Part shown: positions 6,409-13,145 of the stretch, piece by piece
Layout: each line of letters starts with the position of its first letter
Position numbering within the stretch: the first letter of the stretch is position 1
Notes under the pieces: model-generated
The model's database searches: none
The model's input: only the letters and a program-made list of their open reading frames with translations
Told to the model about the DNA's origin: nothing
Translations under genes and position numbers: made by a program
Assembly (NCBI RefSeq): GCF_002479325.1
Contig: NZ_DLMO01000054.1
Location: 1-16,635 of the forward strand
Direction of reading: 5' to 3'
Length of the DNA stretch: 16,635 bases
Source: Brevundimonas sp. UBA7534
GTDB lineage: Bacteria; Pseudomonadota; Alphaproteobacteria; Caulobacterales; Caulobacteraceae

Positions 6409-6621
6409 ATGAAGGACAAGGGCGCTGCGTTTTTCGCAGGCGGGATCGGCATGGGCGTCGCCATTGGCGTGGCCCTCGGCATCGCGCTCGACAATCTGGC
6501 GTTGGGGATCGCGCTCGGCGTCGCCATCGGCGCGGGCCTCGGCTCGGCGGGTATGGCGGCCCGCAAGCCGAAACCGGACGAGGACAAGCCGGGGGGCGAT
6601 CCGACAGACGAAGCCCGCTAG
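6409..6621 (+). CDS. Small glycine-zipper membrane protein
   Basis: Predicted 70-aa protein with two hydrophobic helices (about 7-27 and 30-49) and a charged Pro/Asp/Lys-rich tail (51-70). Glycines fall at exact four-residue spacing in both: G12, G16, G20, G24 and G33, G37, G41, G45. This is a classic GxxxG zipper that would pack the helices into a tight hairpin or oligomer, with D28-N29 at the turn. The start at 6409 has a very strong SD, AAAGGAGA (6396-6403), which rules out the long in-frame extension that runs antisense through trxB. A DUF389 membrane protein gene follows 9 nt after its stop. The function is unknown; membrane-stress or channel-like roles are conjecture. Confidence 0.8.
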   Translation: MKDKGAAFFAGGIGMGVAIGVALGIALDNLALGIALGVAIGAGLGSAGMAARKPKPDEDKPGGDPTDEAR

Positions 6622-6630
6622 CCTGACTGC

Positions 6631-8136
6631 ATGAAGACCGAATCCGCGTCCGCCCGCGAAAACCGAAACATCGCGCGTCGCGCGCTGGCCGCCGCCCGCC
6701 TGGGGGTGGACCATTCGGTGGTCGCGCTGTCGGTCTATGACAACGGCGGCCTGACCGGCCGCTATCTGATGATGACGGTGATCTCGGCGGCGATCGCCGC
6801 GCTGGGATTGATGCTGGGGTCGCCGGCCGTGGTGATCGGCGCCATGCTGGTTTCGCCGATGATGGGGCCGATCGTGGCCCTGGGTTTTTCGCTGGCCCTG
6901 CTGGACTGGGAAGAGCTGAAACGGTCGGTGAAGGCGCTGGCGGTCGGGGTCGGCGTAGCCCTGGCGGTGGCCATCCTGCTGACCCTGTTGTCGCCGTTGA
7001 AGGAGCCGACCAGCGAGATCCTGGCGCGGACGCGGCCCAATTTCTTCGACCTGCTGATCGCCGTCTTCTCGGGCGTGGCAGGCGCCTACGCCGTGATCCG
7101 CCAACGGGGGGAGACCATCATCGGCGTGGCCATCGCCACCGCCCTGATGCCGCCAGTGGCGACCGTGGGATTCGGCCTTGGCACCGGCGACCTGAGGATC
7201 GCAGGCGGCGCGGTCTTCCTGTTCATGACCAACCTGGTGGCCATCGCCCTGGCTGCGACCCTGACGGCGGGCTTCTACGGCTTTCGTCCTCGCCTTCTGG
7301 AGCGGCCGGCGCCGTGGCGGGGCGTGGCGGTGGTGGTGGTCTTCGTGCTGCTGTCGATCCCGCTGGCGCTTTCGCTGCGCTCGATCGGGCTGGAGAGCCG
7401 CGCCACCGCCGAGACGCGGCTGGCGGTCAACGACATCTTCTCCGGCGCCGACTCGCGCGTGACCCTGCTGGACGCACGGGCGGATGGCGACAGGGTCACG
7501 GTCTCGGCTTTGGTCAGCACCCGCGCCCTGGTCGCCGACGCCCAGGCACGGCTTCAGGAACGGTTGACGGCGGCGCTGCACGTGCCGGTCGAGGCGACGC
7601 TGGATCAGATCGTCGTCGCCGATCCCCAGGCCGCAGCCCGTGCGGTCCAGGCCAGCGCGGCTTCCGCGCCGGATCCGGTCGCGGCCCTGCGTGGTCGGCT
7701 GTCGGACTCTGTCCCCTTCGCCACGGACGCCCTGATGGTCGACGGGGAGGGGCGACGGGCGGTGGTGCTGCTGCGGCCGGACGCGGGACTGGACCTGTCC
7801 AGCGCCTTCGCCCTGGAGAAGGCGTTAAGAGCCAAGTTCGAGGGCGTGGACGTCTGGGTCACGCCGCCGCTGGAGGGCCTGGCCGCCGTCGATCTGGCGA
7901 ACGTCGACGCGCGCGCCCAGGCGGCGTGGGCGCTGTCCCGGTGGCGGGCGCGTCCGCAGATCCGGTTCTGCAGGCCTGATCCGGCGCCGGCGGTCGGCGA
8001 AGGCGAGACCGCCCAGCCGGACGCGCGCGAACGCTTTCTGGCCGAACTGGCGGCGACGGGCGTGTCCGTGGCCGGAGAGGACGGGCCGGCCTGCCGCTCG
8101 GGCGACCGCAATCTGGCGCGTATCGCCCTGACCTGA
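6631..8136 (+). CDS. DUF389-domain membrane protein
   Basis: Predicted 501-aa protein of the DUF389 family (function not established). About seven hydrophobic segments occupy residues 45-250: near 46-64, 66-90, 102-120, 139-156, 162-184, 190-215 and 231-249. They include family-typical GAMLVSPMMGPI (70-81), RPNFFDLLIAVFSGVAGAYA (135-154, exactly spanning TM4) and ALMPP (171-175). The C-terminal half (about 251-501) is hydrophilic and has no TM segments. The start at 6631 has no SD but lies 9 nt after the stop of the glycine-zipper gene, so translational coupling is likely. The gene ends 4 nt from the convergent aroC stop. Confidence 0.88.
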   Translation: MKTESASARENRNIARRALAAARLGVDHSVVALSVYDNGGLTGRYLMMTVISAAIAALGLMLGSPAVVIGAMLVSPMMGPIVALGFSLALLDWEELKRSVKALAVGVGVALAVAILLTLLSPLKEPTSEILARTRPNFFDLLIAVFSGVAGAYAVIRQRGETIIGVAIATALMPPVATVGFGLGTGDLRIAGGAVFLFMTNLVAIALAATLTAGFYGFRPRLLERPAPWRGVAVVVVFVLLSIPLALSLRSIGLESRATAETRLAVNDIFSGADSRVTLLDARADGDRVTVSALVSTRALVADAQARLQERLTAALHVPVEATLDQIVVADPQAAARAVQASAASAPDPVAALRGRLSDSVPFATDALMVDGEGRRAVVLLRPDAGLDLSSAFALEKALRAKFEGVDVWVTPPLEGLAAVDLANVDARAQAAWALSRWRARPQIRFCRPDPAPAVGEGETAQPDARERFLAELAATGVSVAGEDGPACRSGDRNLARIALT

Positions 8137-8140
8137 CGGC

Positions 8141-9226
8141 TCAGCCGACCTGGGCGCGGTGGCGCAGGAAGGCGTCGGCCAGGACGCAGGCCGCCATCGC
8201 CTCCACCACCGGCACGGCCCGCAGGGCGACGCACGGGTCGTGGCGGCCCTTGGTGCGCAGGTCCGTTTCCTCCCCGTCGCGCGTGATGGTCTGGCGCGGC
8301 GTCAGGATGGAGGAGGTCGGCTTGAACGCCACCCGCGCCGTCACCGGCTGGCCGGTCGATATGCCGCCCAGCACGCCGCCCGCCCTGTTCGACAGGAAGC
8401 CCGGCTGCTTGTTGAGGTCCAGCCGCATCTCGTCGGCGTTCTCTTCGCCCGACAGTTCGGCCGCGCCGAAGCCCGCGCCGATCTCGACGCCCTTGGCGGC
8501 GTTGATGGACATCAGGGCGGCGGCCAGTTCGGCGTCCAGTTTGCCATAGAGCGGCGCGCCCCAGCCGACGGGCACGCCCGTGACCTCCAACGCGACGACG
8601 GCGCCGATGGACGAGCCGGCCTTGCGAACGCCGTCGAGATAGGACTCCCATTCGGGAACGACGGCGCTGGAGGCCGCGAACAGCGGATTGCCGCCGACCG
8701 CGTCGAAATCGATGGCGTCCGGGGTGATCCGGTGCGGGCCGATCTGGACCACGCCGGCGCGGATGCGCACGCCGTCGCCGAGAATGCGCCGGGCCACGGC
8801 GCCGGCGGCGACGCGACTGGCGGTCTCACGCGCCGACGACCGACCGCCGCCCCGATGGTCCCGGACACCGTATTTGGCCTGATAGGCGAAGTCCGCATGG
8901 CCTGGCCGAAAGGCGCGGGCGATCTCGCCATAGTCCTTGGACCGCTGGTCCTCGTTGCGGATCATGATGGAGATGGGCGTGCCGGTGGTGACCGGGCCGT
9001 CGCCGTCGTCGAACACGCCCGACAGGATCTGGGCGGTGTCGCTCTCCTGCCGCTGGGTGACGAAGCGTGAGCCGCCGGGTTTCCGCTGGTCCAGCCAGGG
9101 CTGGATGTCCGCCTCGGTGAGGGGGATCAACGGCGGGCAGCCGTCCACGACACAGCCGATCGCCGGACCGTGGCTTTCGCCCCAGGTGGTGACGCGGAAC
9201 AGATGACCGAAGGTGTTGTGCGACAT
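8141..9226 (-). CDS. aroC: Chorismate synthase
   Basis: Predicted 361-aa enzyme of the last shikimate-pathway step: 5-enolpyruvylshikimate-3-phosphate to chorismate, using reduced FMN. Signatures include the N-terminal SHNTFGHLFRVTTWGESHGP, RPGHADFAY with GGRSSARETASRVAAGA, and the C-terminal KPTSSI and GRHDPCVALRAVPV. Length is normal for bacterial AroC (about 360 aa). The open frame continues upstream to 9997, but that part overlaps the DnaJ-like gene in another frame and the conserved protein begins at 9226. No SD is visible. The start is 8 nt after the DnaJ-like stop, so translation probably restarts from the upstream gene. It is convergent with the DUF389 gene. Confidence 0.98.
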   Translation of the reverse strand: MSHNTFGHLFRVTTWGESHGPAIGCVVDGCPPLIPLTEADIQPWLDQRKPGGSRFVTQRQESDTAQILSGVFDDGDGPVTTGTPISIMIRNEDQRSKDYGEIARAFRPGHADFAYQAKYGVRDHRGGGRSSARETASRVAAGAVARRILGDGVRIRAGVVQIGPHRITPDAIDFDAVGGNPLFAASSAVVPEWESYLDGVRKAGSSIGAVVALEVTGVPVGWGAPLYGKLDAELAAALMSINAAKGVEIGAGFGAAELSGEENADEMRLDLNKQPGFLSNRAGGVLGGISTGQPVTARVAFKPTSSILTPRQTITRDGEETDLRTKGRHDPCVALRAVPVVEAMAACVLADAFLRHRAQVG

Positions 9227-9234
9227 GGGCCGAC

Positions 9235-9969
9235 TTAGGCCGCCAGACGCTCCGCCGTCCAGACCCGGTTGAACCGCATCAGGAGGTCCTCGGCCGCGGA
9301 CGGCGTGTCTTCGCAGGGCTCCAGGGTGACGATCAGCCGTCCTGCGGGCCGGGCGCCGCGGGCGGGCAGGCCCAGGCCGCGCAGGCTGAGTCGTACGGGG
9401 GACGACAATCCCGGCGTGATCCAGGCCGAGCGCGGACCGGCGTGGGTCTGGATTTCGAGGCGCCCGCCGTCGGCCAGGATGCGCTCGCTGGCGGGGGCGG
9501 TCATGAACAGGTCGTCGCCCAGGACCGACAGGCCCTCGGCCGGGCGGATCAGGACGCGCAGATAGAGGTCGCCGCCGTCCGGGCCCGCGCCCTTCAAACG
9601 CAGATGCTGGCCGGTTCGCATCCCGGCGGGAACGGAGAGGCGCAGGCGGCGGGCGCCCATCCGAATGTCGATCCGAGCGCCGGCCACGGCCTGGCGCGGC
9701 GTCAGGGTCGCGACGGGCGGCGGCGCCGCGCGCACCACGGGGGCCGCCAGGGCGAACCGCGCCGTCCCTTGCGCCTGCAGCAGTCGATAGGCGGCGATGA
9801 CCTGGCGGAAACGATCGGCGTCGCCGCCGGCCTGATCGGGTCGGGCCGCCTTCACCGCCGCGCGGAAAGCCGCCTTCAACGAGGCGGCGTCGTGCTCCAT
9901 CGTCTCCAGGCCCAGCAGCGCCAGGGCCTCGCGGACGGCGGGATCGGAAGCGGACGGGGACACGCGCAT
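9235..9969 (-). CDS. DnaJ-like protein with degenerate J domain and DnaJ C-terminal domain
   Basis: Predicted 244-aa protein. Residues about 14-66 resemble a J domain, ending in FRQVIAAYRLLQAQG, but the invariant HPD is RPD (ARPDQAG). Stimulation of DnaK is therefore doubtful. Residues about 85-240 match a DnaJ C-terminal substrate-binding region (VPAGMRTGQHLRLKGAGPDG, then GDLYLRVLIRPAEG). The zinc-finger CxxCxGxG repeats and the Gly/Phe linker are absent. It is the first gene of a two-gene minus-strand unit with aroC, 8 nt apart. The Met at 9969 has no convincing SD. It may be a DnaK-independent holdase or a specialised co-chaperone; this is inference. Confidence 0.82.
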   Translation of the reverse strand: MRVSPSASDPAVREALALLGLETMEHDAASLKAAFRAAVKAARPDQAGGDADRFRQVIAAYRLLQAQGTARFALAAPVVRAAPPPVATLTPRQAVAGARIDIRMGARRLRLSVPAGMRTGQHLRLKGAGPDGGDLYLRVLIRPAEGLSVLGDDLFMTAPASERILADGGRLEIQTHAGPRSAWITPGLSSPVRLSLRGLGLPARGARPAGRLIVTLEPCEDTPSAAEDLLMRFNRVWTAERLAA

Positions 9970-10042
9970 GACCCGAAATCTGGCGCGACATGGTCAAGAG
10001 CGGGTTAACCGTGGCGTAAAAAGCCGCCTTTGATCCGCATCA

Positions 10043-10071
10043 TTTCCACGACGGAGGGAAGGGGCTAGACC
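10043..10071 (+). promoter_or_regulatory. Candidate pdxH promoter giving a leaderless mRNA
   Basis: GCTAGACC (10064-10071) matches seven of eight positions of the Caulobacter housekeeping -10 consensus GCTANAWC. It ends six bases before the pdxH ATG, placing the transcription start at or next to the A of ATG. A weak -35, TTTCCA (10043-10048), is 17 bp upstream of TAGACC. The purine-rich GGAGGGAAGG (10053-10062) is too far from the ATG to be a normal SD. Confidence 0.4.
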
Positions 10072-10077
10072 GACGGC

Positions 10078-10752
10078 ATGACCGCCCCCGTGATCCCGCC
10101 CAGCCCGTCGCGAGAGGACTATGCTCGCGACTACGCCGCCGCCCTGGCCGCCAACAGCGACGACGCCGCGTTCGAGCGGGCGGAGCCCATCGGCCTGTTC
10201 ATCGACTGGCTGGCCGATGCGCGCGCGCACGAGGTCAACGACGCCAACGCCATGACGCTGTCGACCCTGGACGCCGAGGGGCTGCCGGACGCGCGGATCG
10301 TGTTGTTAAAGGATGTCGATGGGCGCGGCTTCACCTTCTACTCCAACCGCGAGAGCGCCAAGGGCGTGGAACTGGACGCCCATCCCGTCGCGGCCCTGAC
10401 CTTCCACTGGAAGTCGCTGCGCCGTCAGGTGCGGGTGCGCGGCGTGGTCCAGCCGGTCGGCCGGGAAGAGGCGGACGCCTATTTCGCCAGCCGCGCGCGG
10501 GAGAGCCGCATCGGGGCCTGGGCCTCGGATCAGTCGCGCCCGCTGCCGGATCGGGCGGCGCTGGAGGCCGCCGTGGCGCGCGAGACGTCGCGGTTCGACG
10601 GCCAGGACGTCCCGCGCCCCGAACGCTGGACCGGCTGGCGCGTCGTTCCTTCGTCGGTCGAGTTCTGGCGCGACCGGCCGTTTCGTCTGCATGACCGCAT
10701 GAGGTTCGTTCGGGACGGCGAGGGCTGGGTTAAGATCCGGCTGTGGCCCTGA
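10078..10752 (+). CDS. pdxH: Pyridoxamine/pyridoxine 5'-phosphate oxidase
   Basis: Predicted 224-aa FMN enzyme that oxidises pyridoxine or pyridoxamine 5'-phosphate to pyridoxal 5'-phosphate, in vitamin B6 synthesis and salvage. Family signatures: NAMTLSTLDAEGLPDARIVL, GFTFYSNRESAKG, ALTFHWKSLRRQVRVRGVV, GAWASDQS, FWRDRPFRLHDRMRF and the C-terminal RLWP (E. coli ends RLAP). Length is close to E. coli PdxH (218 aa). It is divergent from the DnaJ-like/aroC unit. No SD lies at normal distance; a -10-like GCTAGACC six bases before ATG suggests leaderless transcription. A short GGGG-ATCG-CCCC hairpin with a following T-rich stretch (10755-10775) may be a weak terminator. Confidence 0.97.
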   Translation: MTAPVIPPSPSREDYARDYAAALAANSDDAAFERAEPIGLFIDWLADARAHEVNDANAMTLSTLDAEGLPDARIVLLKDVDGRGFTFYSNRESAKGVELDAHPVAALTFHWKSLRRQVRVRGVVQPVGREEADAYFASRARESRIGAWASDQSRPLPDRAALEAAVARETSRFDGQDVPRPERWTGWRVVPSSVEFWRDRPFRLHDRMRFVRDGEGWVKIRLWP

Positions 10753-10828
10753 GCGGGGATCGCCCCTTTCCCTTTCGATGCTGGGCCTTTATGTCCGCCC
10801 CTCACTTTACGTATCGCTGGAGATCGCG

Positions 10829-11951
10829 ATGAGACCGGATGTCGAGGCCATGAAGGCCGACATCGAGCAGAGCGTCGCTCTGCTCAGGAGGCGTCTTTGA
10901 CTGGGATGTCGCTCTAAGGAAGCTCGACGAGCTGAACGCGCGGGTCGAGGACCCGACCCTGTGGGACAATCCGGACGAGGCCCAGGCCGTCAGCCGCGAC
11001 CGTTCGCGCCTGGAAGGCCAAGTCAACGCCGTCAAGGAGATGGAGCAGGGCCTCGAAGACGGGGTCATGCTGGCCGAGATGGCGGACGAGGAGGGCGATG
11101 AGGCGGCTCTCGAAGACGCTCGCGCCCAGCTGAAGGCCATCAAGGACCGCGCCGCGCGCGCCGAGCTGGAAGCCCTGCTTTCGGGCGAGGCGGACGGCAA
11201 CGACGCCTATCTGGAAGTGAATTCAGGCGCCGGCGGCACCGAGTCGAACGACTGGGCCGGCATGCTACTGCGCATGTATTCGCGCTGGGCCAAGGCGCAC
11301 GGCTACGAGGTCGAGGTCGAGGCGGAGGAAGGCGGCGAGCAGGCCGGCATCAAATCCGCGACGATCCAGGTGAAGGGGCCGAACGCCTATGGCTGGCTGA
11401 AGTCGGAATCGGGCGTGCATCGCCTGGTTCGCATCAGCCCCTATGACGCGGCGGCCAAGCGTCACACCAGCTTCGCCTCCATCGGCGTGTCGCCGGTGGT
11501 GGATGACGCCATCGAGATCGACATCAATCCGGCGGATGTCCGCACCGACACCTATCGGGCGTCGGGCGCGGGCGGTCAGCACATCAACAAGACCGACTCG
11601 GCGGTGCGCCTGACGCACGTGCCCACCAACACCGTCGTGGCCTGTCAGGCGGGGCGGTCGCAGCACCAGAACCGCGAGCAGGCGTGGAAGATGCTGCGGG
11701 CGCGGCTCTACGAGCTGGAGCTGCAGAAGCGCGAGGCGGCGGCGCAGGCGCTGGCCGACGCCAAGACCGACATCGGCTGGGGCCACCAGATCCGATCCTA
11801 CGTCCTGCAGCCGTATCAGATGGTCAAGGACCTGCGGACCGAGGTGGAGACGTCGGACACGCAAGGGGTGCTGGACGGCGACCTGGACCAGTTCATGGGC
11901 GCGGCGCTGGCGGCGCGGGTCGGCGAGACGCGCGGATCGACCGCGGAATGA
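10829..11951 (+). CDS. prfB: Peptide chain release factor 2, expressed by programmed +1 frameshift
   Basis: RF2 ends translation at UAA and UGA. Frame 1 runs from ATG 10829 for 23 codons (MRPDVEAMKADIEQSVALLR, then RRL) to TGA 10898-10900. Skipping T10898 continues in the frame DWDVALRKLDELNARVEDPT to the stop at 11949-11951, giving 373 aa (join 10829-10897, 10899-11951), a normal RF2 length. The hydrolytic GGQ is in SGAGGQHINKTDSAVRLTH. The codon-recognition tripeptide reads SPY (ISPYDAAAKRHTSF) where E. coli has SPF. GGAG (10819-10822) is a well-spaced SD. An annotation starting at the internal Met 11040 would lose the N-terminal coiled-coil domain and should be avoided. Confidence 0.96.
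10886..10901 (+). promoter_or_regulatory. prfB: prfB programmed +1 frameshift site
   Basis: AGGAGG (10886-10891) is an internal SD-like stimulator. Three bases later comes the slippery CTT (10895-10897), followed by an in-frame TGA (10898-10900) and C10901. The order and 3-nt spacing match the classic E. coli site (AGGGGG, three bases, CTT TGA C). When RF2 is scarce the ribosome pauses at UGA, slips to UUU and continues, an autoregulatory loop. Confidence 0.95.
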
Positions 11952-11953
11952 GG

Positions 11954-11987
11954 AAAGGGGCGGTCCGACGGGCCGCCCCTTTTCTTT
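11954..11987 (+). terminator. Strong terminator of prfB, shared with convergent bactofilin gene
   Basis: AAAGGGGCGGTCC (11954-11966) pairs with GGGCCGCCCCTTT (11970-11982), 13 bp including one G-T pair, with loop GAC. TTTTCTTT (11980-11987) follows. It starts just after the prfB stop and ends 4 nt before the stop of the minus-strand bactofilin gene. On the minus strand the stem is followed by the CCTCATTCC region rather than a T run, so termination is best on the plus strand. Confidence 0.9.
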
Positions 11988-11990
11988 GGA

Positions 11991-12545
11991 TCAGGCGGGG
12001 GCCTTTTCCTTTGCGTCGGCCTTCTTCTCGGCCGGCGGTTCCAGCATCGAGGCGCCCGGCGTGTCGCGCTTGGCCTGGTTGCAGCGGCCCTGGAACCAGG
12101 CGCCCTGCTCGACCGACAGCTGCTCCTGGGTGATGTCGCCCTCGACGCGCGAGGTGGCGTAGAGGCGGACCTGCTTGGCCACGATGGCCCCGGTGACGCG
12201 ACCGCGCACGTCCAGCACGTCGGCGTGGACGGTGCCCTCGACCGAGCCGCCTTCGCCGATGGTGACGCGGGCGACGCGGACGTCGCCCTTGAGCGAGCCC
12301 TCGATCTGGAGGTCGCCGGCGCCGGAGATGTTGCCTTCGTACTTCACGCCGGCCGAAAGGGTGGACAGGCTGCTGGAGCGCGGCGCGGCGGCCGGGCGGG
12401 GCGGTTCGGGCGCGCGGGCGACAGGCGCCGCCGGGGCGGGCGCCGGGGCCGGGCTGGCCGCCGGACCAGGAGCCGCAGGCTTGGGATCCGGGGCGGGGGG
12501 TATGCCCATGCCGCCGTTGTCGTTGGGTTTGCTCTTGGTGAACAT
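11991..12545 (-). CDS. Bactofilin (polymer-forming cytoskeletal protein)
   Basis: Predicted 184-aa bactofilin, forming nucleotide-independent filaments of a right-handed beta-helix. Residues about 20-60 are a Pro/Ala-rich disordered tail. The core (about 64-155) shows the short repeating strands of the domain: YEGNISGAGDLQIEGSLKGD, VTIGEGGSVEGTV, VRGRVTGAIVA, and ATSRVEGDIT with QLSVEQGAWFQG. The C-terminus is Lys/Glu/Ala-rich. The open frame extends to 12632, but the Met at 12545 has GGAG about 7 nt upstream and the MFTKSK start typical of the family. Caulobacter BacA/BacB place a peptidoglycan synthase at the stalk pole; whether this is that orthologue cannot be decided here. No stalk or M23 peptidase gene lies alongside. 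Confidence 0.92.
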   Translation of the reverse strand: MFTKSKPNDNGGMGIPPAPDPKPAAPGPAASPAPAPAPAAPVARAPEPPRPAAAPRSSSLSTLSAGVKYEGNISGAGDLQIEGSLKGDVRVARVTIGEGGSVEGTVHADVLDVRGRVTGAIVAKQVRLYATSRVEGDITQEQLSVEQGAWFQGRCNQAKRDTPGASMLEPPAEKKADAKEKAPA

Positions 12546-12601
12546 GGTGCGCTCCGCATCTGCCAGCCAAGGCCGGCCTCTACCCCAAAGCCCTCGGTCG
12601 C

Positions 12602-12632
12602 GATTTAGGGGGGCGGCGAGGGCCAAGGTCAA
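12602..12632 (-). promoter_or_regulatory. Candidate bactofilin promoter
   Basis: On the minus strand TTGACC (12632-12627) is followed by CCTAAATC, overlapping a C run (12609-12602), which matches seven of eight positions of GCTANAWC. The spacer to TAAATC is 19 bp, longer than ideal. The predicted start would leave a leader of about 50 nt carrying the bactofilin SD. Positions 12546-12659 contain no other feature that I can support. Confidence 0.4.
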
Positions 12633-12659
12633 GCATCGCTTTCGAACCCCGCTCGGCGA

Positions 12660-13127
12660 TCACGGACCCTTGAGCGCCTCCAGGACGGCCTCGGCGTGGC
12701 CGGCCACGCGGACATTGCGCCAGGCGTGGACGATGTTCCCGTCGGCGCCGACCAGAAAGGTGGCGCGCTCGATCCCCATGTATTCGCGGCCGTAGAGCTT
12801 CTTCTGGACCCAGACGCCCCAGGCGTCGCAGGCGGCGCCGTCCGCGTCCGACGCCAGGACGACCTTGAGGTCGTGCTTGGCCTTGAAGCGGTCGAGCTTC
12901 TTCACGGAATCCTTCGACACGGCGATGACCGTAGCGTCCAGGGCCGCGAAGTCGTCGATCAGCGCGGAGAAGTCCTTGCCCTCGTTGGTGCAGCCCGGGG
13001 TGTCGGCCTTGGGGTAGAAGTAGACGACGACGGGCTTGCCCTTGAGCGCGGCCAGCGAGACCCGGCCGCCGCCGTCGGTTGGCAGGTCGAGGGCGGGGGC
13101 GGGCTGGCCTTCGGCGACTTCCGGCAT
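12660..13127 (-). CDS. bcp: Thioredoxin-dependent peroxiredoxin (Bcp/PrxQ type)
   Basis: Predicted 155-aa thiol peroxidase that reduces hydrogen peroxide and organic hydroperoxides, with electrons from thioredoxin. The peroxidatic motif PKADTPGC is at 39-46, with Cys46 as the attacking residue. The resolving Cys found five residues later in E. coli Bcp is absent (GCTNEGK, Lys51). The only other Cys is C100 in DGAACDAWG, at a place where some PrxQ proteins carry the resolving Cys. GIERATFLV fits the family. The start at 13127 has GGAG about 8 nt upstream, and the gene lies 18 nt after tyrS, so it is probably co-transcribed. trxB elsewhere in the window supplies the reducing chain but is not linked. 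Confidence 0.94.
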   Translation of the reverse strand: MPEVAEGQPAPALDLPTDGGGRVSLAALKGKPVVVYFYPKADTPGCTNEGKDFSALIDDFAALDATVIAVSKDSVKKLDRFKAKHDLKVVLASDADGAACDAWGVWVQKKLYGREYMGIERATFLVGADGNIVHAWRNVRVAGHAEAVLEALKGP

Positions 13128-13145
13128 CTCACATCTCCGAGCGGG

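Noticed and set aside
9227..9997. N-terminal extension of aroC giving a 618-aa protein
   Set aside because: It overlaps the DnaJ-like gene in another frame and is Arg/Pro/Gly-rich. Conserved AroC sequence begins at 9226.
10829..10900. prfB disrupted by a sequencing error or a real frameshift mutation
   Set aside because: The stop sits in a textbook recoding signal with correct SD spacing, so it is programmed.
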